Source: JAIVJZ01 sp036386515
Lineage (GTDB): Bacteria; Acidobacteriota; Blastocatellia; Pyrinomonadales; Pyrinomonadaceae
Direction: 5' to 3'
Assembly: GCA_036386515.1 (NCBI GenBank)
Contig: DASVVO010000069.1
Span: forward strand, 1 to 64,000
DNA length: 64,000 nt
In this document: positions 40,941 through 49,638 of the stretch, piece after piece
Numbering within the stretch: position 1 is the first letter of the stretch
Layout of the letters: every line of letters starts with the position of its first letter
Program-made: the position numbers and the translations under genes
Notes under the pieces: generated by a model
The model's database searches: none
Seen by the model: the letters and a program-made list of their open reading frames with translations, nothing else
What the model was told of the DNA's origin: nothing

Positions 40941-42674
40941 TTGCCTCGGCGGCGCGGGTTTGCGCGGGAGCTTCTGGTCGCTCATGGCGGTTTGATAAGC
41001 GAAGGCGGCCATGATGATGGCGGCCTGTTTCATGTCGTCGGCCTGGATACGGTCGAAGACATCCTGGTTCGAGTGGTGCGTGCGCGTGTCGTACTCCACT
41101 TCGTCCTGGATGAACTGGAAGCCGGGCAGCCCGATGGCGTCGAAGGCGAGATGATCCGTGCCGCCCGTGTTGGAGATGGAGAGCGTCTGCGCGCCCATGT
41201 CGCCGAAGGGCATGAGCCACGAACGGAAAAGCGGGCGGACGGCCTCGTTGCCTTGCAGGTAGACGCCGCGAATTTTGCCCGTCCCGTTGTCGAGATTGAA
41301 GTAGCCGGCGAACTTGTCGTACTCCGGTTTGGTGACGAGGCGACCGCGCGGCGCGGGGGTCGGCGCGGCGGTGGGTCGGCCTTCGCCCGCGCCGGGCGGC
41401 GTGGGTTGCGGCGTCGGCGTGACGATCTCGCCGAAGTGCTCTTTGACGTAGGCGCGCGAGCCGAGCAAGCCCTGCTCCTCGCCGCTCCAGAGCGCGACGC
41501 GGATCGTGCGGCGGGGCTTGAGGTTCAAGGCCATCAGGATGCGCGCGGCCTCCATCGCCACGGCGCAGCCGGCCGCGTTGTCGGTCGCGCCCGTGCCGCC
41601 GTGCCACGAATCCATGTGGCCGCCGAGCATCACCACTTCGTCGCGCAGGTCGCTGCCGGGAATTTCGGCCACCGTGTTGTAGCCCATCAAGTCTTGATCC
41701 TGAAACTGCACTTCGAGGTTGACGTTCAGGCGCACCCGCTCGCCCGCCAGGATCATGCGCAGCATGCGATTGTAGTGCTCGCCGGAGACGACGACCTGCG
41801 GCGGAAACACGGGCGCGCTCTTGTCGTAAGCCGAGACGCCGCGGCGAAAGAAAGACTGGAAGGCCGACGCGTCGATCGTGTCGGGAATCGACTGCGGGGG
41901 CACGGTTGCGCCCTGCACGAAGATCGTGCCGCCGTCGCCCCGCCCCGGCTCCAGGATCATGGCCGCGCCTTCGTCGGCGATGAATTTCGTCTTCCGCAAA
42001 TTCAGGATGAACTGCGCGATAAATTCGGGCGTCGCTTGAAACTGCGGGCGCGGCGGAGTTGAGGCCGGGTCGGGCGCGTTGGCGAGCGTGAGCAATTCTT
42101 TCTCGGTGAGACGCGTGCCGAGCGGGTCGAAGTGTGCGTCTATTTTGCGGATGGGAGCCAGCAACACGATCGCCCCTTTGAGCTTGCCGCGATATTTCTC
42201 CAAACCGGCCGCGTCGGCGGCGTCCACGTAGACGACCTCGCCGCTCAACTGGCCGTTCGTGCCGGGCGACCACGCCTTCGGGTAGGCGATGAGCGGGATG
42301 TTCAACGGCTCGACGACTTCGGCCGAGAAACGCTTCAACGTCCAGCCGCGCCCGAACGGCCCCCAGGCTTCGAGCTTCGCGTTCTGCATGCCCCACTTCG
42401 TCATCTGGTCGCGCGTCCACTCGTTGGCGCGCTTCATGCCGGGCGAGTTGGTCAGGCGCGGCCCGATCACGTCCGAGAGATAGCTCAGGGTTTGCATCAC
42501 CTGCGAGCGGTTCAGTCCCTCGTCCCTGATGCGCGCGATTGGGTCGTTCGGGTCGGGCGTCCGCGCCGGGGCGGCGGCGGGCGTGGCGGCCGGTTGCTGC
42601 GCCATGATGGGCAGACTGTTCGCCAGCACTGAACAGGCCAGTAGCATAGCGACTGCCAGATTGCGTCGAGACAT
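40938..42674 (-). CDS. Exported M28-family metallopeptidase
   Basis: The 578-residue protein has a signal peptide (residues 6-24, cleavage near IMAQQP). A protease-associated (PA) domain occupies the middle, and the M28 catalytic domain follows: MLGGHMDSWHGGTGATDNAA (metal His and Asp), ALWSGEEQGLLGS (Glu pair), and the C-terminal THHSNQDVFDRI (His). This is a di-zinc exopeptidase. The segment TPTPQPTPPGAGEGRPTAAP is a Pro-rich insert in the catalytic part. The start has AGGAG 9 bp upstream. It probably degrades peptides in the periplasm. Confidence 0.92.
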   Translation of the reverse strand: MSRRNLAVAMLLACSVLANSLPIMAQQPAATPAAAPARTPDPNDPIARIRDEGLNRSQVMQTLSYLSDVIGPRLTNSPGMKRANEWTRDQMTKWGMQNAKLEAWGPFGRGWTLKRFSAEVVEPLNIPLIAYPKAWSPGTNGQLSGEVVYVDAADAAGLEKYRGKLKGAIVLLAPIRKIDAHFDPLGTRLTEKELLTLANAPDPASTPPRPQFQATPEFIAQFILNLRKTKFIADEGAAMILEPGRGDGGTIFVQGATVPPQSIPDTIDASAFQSFFRRGVSAYDKSAPVFPPQVVVSGEHYNRMLRMILAGERVRLNVNLEVQFQDQDLMGYNTVAEIPGSDLRDEVVMLGGHMDSWHGGTGATDNAAGCAVAMEAARILMALNLKPRRTIRVALWSGEEQGLLGSRAYVKEHFGEIVTPTPQPTPPGAGEGRPTAAPTPAPRGRLVTKPEYDKFAGYFNLDNGTGKIRGVYLQGNEAVRPLFRSWLMPFGDMGAQTLSISNTGGTDHLAFDAIGLPGFQFIQDEVEYDTRTHHSNQDVFDRIQADDMKQAAIIMAAFAYQTAMSDQKLPRKPAPPRQ

Positions 42675-42752
42675 AAAATGGACTCCTAAAGTTGTTGCCT
42701 TAAAATTCAAACCTGCGAACAGGCGAGCGGAACTGCCCTTCAAGGGAAGTTG

Positions 42753-42758
42753 ATTATA
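42753..42758 (-). promoter_or_regulatory. Perfect -10 box of the M28 peptidase gene
   Basis: TATAAT on the minus strand, 78 bp upstream of the start. The -35 is poor. Confidence 0.5.
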
Positions 42759-42813
42759 CTCGCGCGCGGGCGGGAAAGTTTCAGCGCGGCCGCGTTTGAG
42801 CGCGAAACTTAAA

Positions 42814-42839
42814 GAGGACGAGCCTTGCGACTCGTCCTC
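42814..42839 (-). terminator. Terminator downstream of topA
   Basis: GAGGACGAG and CTCGTCCTC arms (42831-42839, 42814-42822) with a TTTAAGTTT tail on the minus strand. It would end leftward transcripts from topA. Confidence 0.65.
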
Positions 42840-42878
42840 CCGGTGCGAGATTGGAAATGCGCCTCAGCCTCAGCTCTT

Positions 42879-43102
42879 AGGAGCTGTTTGAACGAGTCCC
42901 GTGAGGGACGATTGCTAATAGCCCGGCGATTTATCGCCGGGGATCAGGTAGCGGGATAAAGTATGGAGTCCCGGTGGGGCGATTGTATGGTGATGAACAT
43001 TCAATCGTCCCTCCGGGACTCTCTGTCAAAGGGCACGTTCGCACTCCCGGCCATCAATGGCCGGGCTATTAGCAATCGTCCCTCCGGGACAAACACAGCT
43101 TT
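42879..43102 (-). repeat. Composite palindromic element, copy 2 (inverted)
   Basis: It is the reverse-complement counterpart of 22043-22265, with the palindromes in the same order: GTCCCGGAGGGAC, GGCCATCAATGGCC-type, a central CCCGGAGGGACGATTGAATG and CCCCGGCGATAAATCGCCGG. Both lie at gene 3' ends. Confidence 0.85.
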
Positions 43103-43120
43103 ACTTTTCGTACCGCCTTC

Positions 43121-45703
43121 TTAGCGCGCGAGGCGCGTATCGCGGCCGCTCCCGGCCGGTTCGGTCGCGGGCGGTACGGCGGCGGCGGGCGGCTCGGTCT
43201 TGTAGCCGCATTCCTCGTTGGCGCACGAGCGCGTCGTGCCCTTCTTCGTCGTCTTCTCCAGGAGGAACGGCGCGTGGCACTCCGGGCAAGGCTCGCCGAT
43301 GGGCTTGTCCCAGTAAACCGCGTCGCACTTCGGATACTCCGAGCAGCCGTAGAAGACTTTGCCGCGCTTCGACTTCTTCACCACGATCTCGCCTTTGCAT
43401 CCGGGGCGCGGGCAGGCGATGCCGGTCGTCTCGCGTTTGATGAACTTGCACGCCGGGTAGTTTGAGCAGGAGACGAACTCGCCGAAGCGTCCCTGCCGGC
43501 GGACGAGGTGCGCGCCGTCCACGGGGCACGTCTCGTCGAGCGGCACGGGCGCGGCGGCCACCACGCCCTTGCGGTCGATCTTGCGGATGTTGCGGCAGTC
43601 CGGATAGCCCGTGCAGCCGAGGAACTGGCCGAAGCGGCCGCGCTTCAAAGCCATCGGCTTCGCGCACAACTCGCACACTTCCGCCTCTTCGCCTTCCGCC
43701 GCGCCGCCCGCTTCGCCCGTTTTCGCCGCTCCTCCGGCCGCCGCCGTCGCTGCGGCATCGCCCGCCGCGCCGTCGCCCGTCGCAGGTTTCGCGATCTCGC
43801 GCGTCGTGCGACATTCGGGATAGTTCGAACAGGCGAGGAATTGACCGAAGCGGCCGAACTTGATGACCATCCCCGCGCCGCAATTTTCACACTTCTCGTC
43901 GGTCGGGATGGACTCCACTTTCTTCTTCTTCATCTCGACTTCGGCGATCTTCAAGTCCTTCGCAAACTTCCCGTAGAACTCCTGGAGCGCGGCCGTCCAC
44001 TTCAATTTCCCCTCGCCGATCTCGTCGAGTTCTTCCTCCATCCGCGCCGTGTACGACTCGTTGAAGAGGTCGCCGAAACTGGCGACGAGCAGATCGTTGA
44101 CGGTCGTGCCGAGCGCGGTCGGGTGGAAACGCGCCTCGTGTTTTTCGACGTACTCGCGGTCGAGAATGGTCGTCATGATGGCCGCGTAGGTCGAAGGCCG
44201 CCCGATGCCCTTCTCTTCGAGAGCCTTGACGAGCGTCGCCTCGCTATAGCGCGGCGGCGGTTCGGTGAAATGCTGTTCGGGCAGGATGGCGTTCAACTTC
44301 AAGGTCTCGCCCTGCTCCACGCGCGGCAGTTTGCGCGCCGCCTCTTCATCCTCCTCCGATTTTTCGTCGCGGCCTTCCTCGTAAACGCGCAGGAAGCCGT
44401 CGAACTTCAAGACCGACCCGCTCGCGCGGAACATGAAGCGACCCGCCTCGATGTCGATCGTCGTCTGGTCGAAGACGGCGGGCATCATCTGCGACGCCAC
44501 GAACCGCTGCCAGATCAAGCGATACAGTTTCAACTCCTCGCTCGTCAGGAAGCGCGCGATGGAATCGGGCGTGCGCGACACGTCGGATGGGCGGATGGCC
44601 TCGTGCGCGTCTTGCGCGTCTTTCTTCGAGCGATAGTGGATCGCCTTCTCCGGCAGGTACTGTTCGCCGTACTGCGTGCCGACGAACGCGCGCACCTCGC
44701 CGAGAGCCGTCTCGGAGACGCGCGTCGAGTCCGTGCGCATGTAAGTGATCAGGCCGACCGCGCCTTCCGCGCCGATCTCGACGCCCTCGTAAAGTTTCTG
44801 CGCGACCATCATCGTCTTCTTCACCGCGAAGCCGAGTTTGCGCGCCGACTCCTGCTGCAACTTCGACGTGATGAAGGGCGGCACGGGGTTGCGCTTGCGC
44901 TCCTTCGTCGTCACGTCCGCGACGCGATACCCTTCCTGCGCCTGCGCCTCCGCGACGATCTCGGCGGCCTGCGCCTCAGTCCCGATCAGAATCTCGGTCT
45001 TCTTCACGTCCTGATCGAACGCGCCGGTCTTCACCGTCTGCTCGCCGACGCGGACGAGGCGCGCGTCGAACGCGGGCGGTGACGAGGCCGCGAGGTTCGC
45101 CGTCACCGTCCAGTATTCGGTCTTGAGAAATTTCTCGATCTCGCGTTCGCGCTCGACCACCATCCGCAGCGCGACCGATTGCACGCGCCCCGCGCTCAAA
45201 CGCCCGCCGACCGTGCGGCACAGGAGCGGCGAAACTTTGTAGCCGACGAGGCGGTCGAGCACGCGCCTGGCCTGTTGCGCGTCCACGAGATTTTCGTCGA
45301 TCTGCTTCGGCTCTTTGAACGCCTCCTGCACGGCGCGCTTCGTGATCTCGTTGAACATCACGCGATAGGAAGGCTTCTTCGGCCGCTTCGGCACGATCTC
45401 CTCCGCGAGGTGCTGGCAGATGGCTTCGCCTTCGCGGTCGGGGTCGGCCGCGAGATAGATGGCGTCGGCTTCGCGCGCGGCCTTCTTCAAATCGGAGACG
45501 GTCTTCTTGTTGTTGCGTTTCTTGGTGTCGGGGATCACTTCGTAAGACGTGGCGAAATTGTTGTCCACGTCAACGCCGAGTCCCTTCGACGGTAAATCCT
45601 TGATGTGGCCGAGCGAGGCCATCACGCGGTAGTCCGCGCCGAGATATTTCCCGATGGTCTTGGCCTTCGCGGGCGACTCGACTATCACTAAATTCTTCGT
45701 CAT
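43121..45703 (-). CDS. topA: DNA topoisomerase I
   Basis: TopA relaxes negative supercoils. The 860-residue protein starts with the TOPRIM domain (LVIVESPAKAKTIGKYLG; acidic AADPDREGEAI). The catalytic Tyr is in GLITYMRTDSTRVS at about residue 315. After the core (to about 590), five C4 zinc-finger modules are visible: CENCGAG...CSNYPEC, CELCAKP...CTGYPDC, CPVDGAH...CSNYPAC, CPRPGCKG...CSEYPKC and CPECHAP...CANEEC. A Gly/Ala-rich linker (about 640-675) separates the first and second. The number of zinc modules is at the high end of the family. No operon partner is seen. Confidence 0.96.
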   Translation of the reverse strand: MTKNLVIVESPAKAKTIGKYLGADYRVMASLGHIKDLPSKGLGVDVDNNFATSYEVIPDTKKRNNKKTVSDLKKAAREADAIYLAADPDREGEAICQHLAEEIVPKRPKKPSYRVMFNEITKRAVQEAFKEPKQIDENLVDAQQARRVLDRLVGYKVSPLLCRTVGGRLSAGRVQSVALRMVVEREREIEKFLKTEYWTVTANLAASSPPAFDARLVRVGEQTVKTGAFDQDVKKTEILIGTEAQAAEIVAEAQAQEGYRVADVTTKERKRNPVPPFITSKLQQESARKLGFAVKKTMMVAQKLYEGVEIGAEGAVGLITYMRTDSTRVSETALGEVRAFVGTQYGEQYLPEKAIHYRSKKDAQDAHEAIRPSDVSRTPDSIARFLTSEELKLYRLIWQRFVASQMMPAVFDQTTIDIEAGRFMFRASGSVLKFDGFLRVYEEGRDEKSEEDEEAARKLPRVEQGETLKLNAILPEQHFTEPPPRYSEATLVKALEEKGIGRPSTYAAIMTTILDREYVEKHEARFHPTALGTTVNDLLVASFGDLFNESYTARMEEELDEIGEGKLKWTAALQEFYGKFAKDLKIAEVEMKKKKVESIPTDEKCENCGAGMVIKFGRFGQFLACSNYPECRTTREIAKPATGDGAAGDAAATAAAGGAAKTGEAGGAAEGEEAEVCELCAKPMALKRGRFGQFLGCTGYPDCRNIRKIDRKGVVAAAPVPLDETCPVDGAHLVRRQGRFGEFVSCSNYPACKFIKRETTGIACPRPGCKGEIVVKKSKRGKVFYGCSEYPKCDAVYWDKPIGEPCPECHAPFLLEKTTKKGTTRSCANEECGYKTEPPAAAVPPATEPAGSGRDTRLAR

Positions 45704-46030
45704 TCCGTTCCCTTCAACTGACCGGGGCGTCGCAGCTAACGGACGCCGGAAAATGTCTCTACGTGTCCCTAAACTTGTCCTTAAATTCCCTCTGCCGTCA
45801 CCGTTTAGATGCCGTGAAAAGCCGTTTTACTGGCTTGGGCATCCATCCCGTTTTTGCGCTTCGACGTTCGCGCTGCGGCCGAGGGGCTATGAAAATAGCA
45901 CTGGTAGAGGTTCAAAAGTCAAATGAGCGGCGGGAGCATGGCCGCCGTGCGGGGCGTTTGGAAGTTGAATTCTAAGGGCTGTGCGACGCGTGGGCGGCGC
46001 GTCCGGCGCGCTTCATTTCGGAGGCGGTAC
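45704..46030. other. Intergenic region upstream of topA, nothing identified
   Basis: No convincing gene or hairpin. It should hold the topA promoter (leftward) and the 3' end of the efflux operon. Reading frames here have no recognisable protein features. Confidence 0.4.
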
Positions 46031-46396
46031 TCAGACGCGCGGGAAGGCCAGCGTGAGCAGCGTGATGGCGATGGCGGTGACGAGCGCGCGCCGGTTTATC
46101 AGGCGCGATTTGGCGCGCAGTTGGGCGATGAGATGTTCATCGTCGAGGCTCTCTTCGCCCGTATCCAAATTGCACGTGCCGCGCGCGGCGAGCGCGATGC
46201 AGGTTCGCTCGCGCGCCTGCAACAACCCCAGACCGGCGATCCACACGGGGAAGAAAACGACGGCGCGCAGCACGCGCGGCGCGTCGTAAACCACGAGCAG
46301 GAAGGCCGCCGCCACGCCCACCGTCAAGGCCACGATGCCGAGCAGACGCCGCTTGCGCTGTTCGCCCGCGCCGATGTTGGAGACTTCGGTAACCAT
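46031..46396 (-). CDS. Small membrane protein of the second efflux operon
   Basis: The 121-residue protein has two N-terminal membrane helices (about 20-36 and 43-60) and one at the C-terminus (about 103-118). The loop holds Cys residues (ERTCIALAARGTCNLDTGEE). I do not recognise a family. It follows the HlyD-like gene by 57 bp on the same strand and is probably the last gene of the efflux operon. Confidence 0.6.
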   Translation of the reverse strand: MVTEVSNIGAGEQRKRRLLGIVALTVGVAAAFLLVVYDAPRVLRAVVFFPVWIAGLGLLQARERTCIALAARGTCNLDTGEESLDDEHLIAQLRAKSRLINRRALVTAIAITLLTLAFPRV

Positions 46397-46453
46397 TGAG
46401 ATCGAACCGCGGCCAGACGCCGCCGCTACTTTTAACTATGACGACGACTACTA

Positions 46454-47200
46454 CTACTGCGCGGCGCGCAGCGTCGCCAGCGGTTGCCCGGCCGTAACGC
46501 GGTCGCCGACGCGCGCGCTGACCACGCTCACCGTCCCGGCGGAGGTGGCTTCGGCCGCGACGATCCGTTCCGCCGGGGCGACGGGCGTCGTGGCCGTACT
46601 TTGCGGTTGGCGGCGGGCGGCGACGAGGCCGGATTGCGCCTCCTGCGCCGCGCCCTGCGCTTCCTGCAAGCGACGCTGCGCGCGTTCGTACTCGGCGCGC
46701 GCGCCGTCGAGTTGCGCGGGCGGCACGTCGCCCGAAGCGACGAGCGGCGTCAGGCGTTGCACCTCCACTTCGGCGCGCACCGCCGCGGCTCTGGCCGCTT
46801 CGATCCCCGCCTGCGCCGCGCCGATGTTTCTCCCCGCGCGCGCCACCGGGTCGTCCGTCTTCGCCTGCGGCACGCTCTGCGCCTCCGTGCGGACGATGAT
46901 CTCGACGATCGGCGCGCCCGCGTTCACGTCCATCCCCTCGCTCACGAGCACGCGCCGCACCTCGCCCGCCACCGGCGCATTGACGACGATGACGCCCCGG
47001 CTCGCTTTGTCCTGACCGCCGCCCGCGCAGGCGACTGACAGCGCGGCCAGCGCGACGAGCGCGCCACCATAGCGCACGACGAGCGCGCCACCATAGCGCA
47101 CGACGAGCGCGCCATCGTAGCGCACGACGAGCGCGCCATCGTAGCGCGCGAAGCTGAACTCTCGCGCCCGCGCAGCCCGCCGTGCGAGTTTATTTCTCAT
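46454..47200 (-). CDS. HlyD/biotin-lipoyl-like lipoprotein of the second efflux operon
   Basis: The 248-residue protein has an odd N-terminus: four 8-residue repeats (RYDGALVV/RYGGALVV) that are encoded by a 24-bp DNA tandem repeat, leading into a lipobox-like LAALSVACAGGG. The mature part begins VIVVNAPVAGEVRRVLVSEG, a lipoyl half motif, then has an alpha-hairpin (EVEVQRLTPLVASG...) and returns to a lipoyl half, VSARVGDRVTAGQPLATL. This is an HlyD-like minimal adaptor. It starts inside the 3' end of the TolC gene (11-bp overlap). Confidence 0.75.
   Translation of the reverse strand: MRNKLARRAARAREFSFARYDGALVVRYDGALVVRYGGALVVRYGGALVALAALSVACAGGGQDKASRGVIVVNAPVAGEVRRVLVSEGMDVNAGAPIVEIIVRTEAQSVPQAKTDDPVARAGRNIGAAQAGIEAARAAAVRAEVEVQRLTPLVASGDVPPAQLDGARAEYERAQRRLQEAQGAAQEAQSGLVAARRQPQSTATTPVAPAERIVAAEATSAGTVSVVSARVGDRVTAGQPLATLRAAQ
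47053..47148. repeat. 24-bp tandem repeat, four units, within a gene
   Basis: Units of CGACGAGCGCGCCACCATAG plus 4 bases at 47053, 47077, 47101 and 47125 (the last two have ATCGTAG in place of ACCATAG). They encode four 8-residue repeats in the N-terminus of the HlyD-like lipoprotein, in frame. Confidence 0.9.
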
Positions 47201-49574
47201 TCGACCTGGACTCCGGCGTCGTCGCCGCCGTTGCTGCTGTTGCCGACGCCGCCGACGCGCCGCCCGCCGACACCGTGGCGACGCCGGCAGGTTGCGGCTT
47301 CGACCGCGCCGCCGTGGGCAAGACGACCGAGGTGTCGAAACCGGCCGTGGCTTCGGGGCGCAGTTGAAGTTCGCGCGCGCCGCGCACCATGACGTTGTTC
47401 GCGCCGAGCGTGTTGCCGGTGGCGCGCTGGAAGTCGGCGATGGCCTTGTTGAGGTCGGTCTGCGCCTGTAGTTCGCGGCCGCGCGCGGCCAGGAGTTCGT
47501 TCTGTCTTTGCAGGACGAGGAAGACGGTGGTCGTGCCCGCGCGGAACTGCCGCTGCTCGCTCTCGAACTGCAGTTCGGCCGACGAGCGCGTGGCGGCGGC
47601 CGAAGCGAGCCTGGCTTCCGCCGAGCGCAAACTCTGCGTGGCGTTGCGCACGTCGGCCTCGATCAATTGTTCGGCCTGCGCGCGCTGGTTCGTGATCCGG
47701 CGACCCTCTGCGAGCGAGCGGCCGAGGTTGGCCTGCGCCGTGCGATTGCGGAACGGGAGTTCGACGCGCACGCCGACGCGATAGGTCGGGTAGTCCTGCG
47801 CGAGCAGATTCGAGAGCGAGGTCGCGTAGCCGCCGACGAGGTTCGGGTTGACGTTGCTGCCCGTCGTGGTCGGGGGCGTTTCGAGCGGCACGAGTCCGGC
47901 GAGCGTGGAGAGTTGGTTGACGCGCTCGCGCAGGATCGCGGTCGCGCTCGTGTTGGCGTTCGTCCCCGGCGTGACGGCCGTGCCCGCGAGGCCGACGGTC
48001 GTGTAGGTGCCGATGAGGTCAACCTGCGGCTTCGACTGGTCGCGATAAAAGCGCGTGTCGATATTGTTGATCTCCGCGCTCGTCTGGAGTTGCGAGAGTT
48101 CCGGCCGGTTGTCGATGGCGGCGCGGACGGCCTGCTCCAGCGGCACGCGCGGCGGCTCCAGGCTGACGGGCGTGACGGGCGTGAGCGGGCGCGACCACAG
48201 CGCGGCCGTGCGCTCGGCGAGGATCAGGGTCTTGAGCGTGTTCTCGGCGCGCGTGACGGCCTCTTGCGCGGTGTAGACGTTCTGCTCGAAGGTCGTCACC
48301 TGCGTGTTGGCGGCGACAATGTCGATGGGCGCGAGCACGCCCTGCGCCACGAGCCGCTGGTTGCTCTCGACCTGCACGCGCGCCTGCCGCACGGCATCGA
48401 TCTGCACCTGCAAATTCCGCAGCGAGAAAACCAAATCCCAGTAAGACTGTTCGACCTGCGAGATCACCTCGATGGCGCGCTGGCGAAACTGCGCGTCGGT
48501 CAAACTCAAATTCTTCTTCGCGATCTCGATGGTGCGACGGTTGTTGTCGAAGCGCAGGCCGCGCAGGAGCGGCTGCGCGTAGGTGAAGGTGAACGCCGTC
48601 GGGAACTGCGGGTTGAGCGTGGCGTTCTGGTTGGTGGTGAGCAGGCGTGTCGAAGAGAAGTCGAGTTGATAGTTGCCGCCCGCAAACGGCGTGAAGCCGC
48701 CGAAGCGCATCGCGCCCGTCAAATCCTTCTGCGTGACCGAGCCGTTCTGCCCGCCCGCGATGGTCGAACTCGTCGGCGTCGTGCGCGACTCGTAATAATT
48801 CTCCGACGAAAAGAGCGGGTCGTAGACGCCGCGCGCCGCGTTCAAATTGAACTCGGCGATCTCGACGTTGATGCGCGAGCCGTCAATGTCGTTGTTGTTC
48901 TGCAAGGCGAGCGCGATGGCCTCGTTGAGCGAGAGCGGCAATTGCTCGGACACGTCCACGCCGACGCGTTCGGCCGAAGGAAGCGGGCGCGAGGCGGCTT
49001 CGAAATTCGGCGCGACGGGCGGCGGCTCCGAAGGCAACTCGGCGGGCGCGATGCCGCCCGATGTGCCCACGTTCTGTCCCGGAGTTTGCCCCACGGCGGC
49101 CGCGCCGCCGGTGGCGGGCGCGCCGCCGGTCGGGTTCTGGGGCGCGTTCGTTCCGGCGGGCGTGGCCGTCTGCGTTTGGCCGGTGGCGGGCGCGCCCTGC
49201 TGCGAGGCGTTCGGCACCTGCGGCGAAGGCGGGCGCGGCCCCTGCGTCTCGGGCGTCGTCGCCTGCCGCTGCTGCTCCACTCCGGTCTGCGGCTGCGTGC
49301 TCTGTTGCGCCTCGCTGCCGGGACGCCCGACGGGCGCGGATGAAGAGTTGGGCGGCAGTTCGGTCGTCGCGGGCGGCAGCGCGCCGGGCGGGCGTTGCTG
49401 CGTCCGCGTACCGGCGGGCGGCGTCTGCTGCGTCGTTGACGAGGGCGGCTGTTGCTGAGTTTGATTTTGCGCGAACGCCGCCCACGGCGCGCACAACATC
49501 AACGCCGCGACGAACGATGCTCCCCACCTTTGCGCCTTTGCGCCTTTGCGTGAGTTAGCTTCTTTGGGAAACAT
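47190..49574 (-). CDS. TolC-family outer-membrane efflux protein 2
   Basis: The 794-residue protein is the paralog of 26750-28921 and shares LNLNAARGVYDPLF-type and AKKNLSLTDAQFRQRAIEVI motifs. A signal peptide (WGASFVAALMLCAPWAAFAQ) is followed by about 180 residues rich in Gln, Pro and Thr, then the two TolC domains, starting near VDVSEQLPLSLNEAIALALQ. The C-terminal 50 residues are Ala/Thr-rich. I choose the ATG at 49574; in-frame ATGs up to 49655 would overlap the RND stop. The start lies in a CGCAAAGG repeat hairpin. Confidence 0.9.
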   Translation of the reverse strand: MFPKEANSRKGAKAQRWGASFVAALMLCAPWAAFAQNQTQQQPPSSTTQQTPPAGTRTQQRPPGALPPATTELPPNSSSAPVGRPGSEAQQSTQPQTGVEQQRQATTPETQGPRPPSPQVPNASQQGAPATGQTQTATPAGTNAPQNPTGGAPATGGAAAVGQTPGQNVGTSGGIAPAELPSEPPPVAPNFEAASRPLPSAERVGVDVSEQLPLSLNEAIALALQNNNDIDGSRINVEIAEFNLNAARGVYDPLFSSENYYESRTTPTSSTIAGGQNGSVTQKDLTGAMRFGGFTPFAGGNYQLDFSSTRLLTTNQNATLNPQFPTAFTFTYAQPLLRGLRFDNNRRTIEIAKKNLSLTDAQFRQRAIEVISQVEQSYWDLVFSLRNLQVQIDAVRQARVQVESNQRLVAQGVLAPIDIVAANTQVTTFEQNVYTAQEAVTRAENTLKTLILAERTAALWSRPLTPVTPVSLEPPRVPLEQAVRAAIDNRPELSQLQTSAEINNIDTRFYRDQSKPQVDLIGTYTTVGLAGTAVTPGTNANTSATAILRERVNQLSTLAGLVPLETPPTTTGSNVNPNLVGGYATSLSNLLAQDYPTYRVGVRVELPFRNRTAQANLGRSLAEGRRITNQRAQAEQLIEADVRNATQSLRSAEARLASAAATRSSAELQFESEQRQFRAGTTTVFLVLQRQNELLAARGRELQAQTDLNKAIADFQRATGNTLGANNVMVRGARELQLRPEATAGFDTSVVLPTAARSKPQPAGVATVSAGGASAASATAATAATTPESRSNEK

Positions 49575-49606
49575 AAGTTTCACGCAAAGGCGCAAAGGCG
49601 CAAAGG
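49533..49606. repeat. STRR hairpin O (word CGCAAAGG, 8 nt)
   Basis: CCTTTGCGCCTTTGCGCCTT (49536-49555) pairs with AAAGGCGCAAAGGCGCAAAG (49584-49606). The TolC2 start codon (49574) lies in the loop, so ribosome access would depend on this hairpin. Confidence 0.85.
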
Positions 49607-49638
49607 TAAAGACCCGAACTAAATTTTCCGACCCTCTC

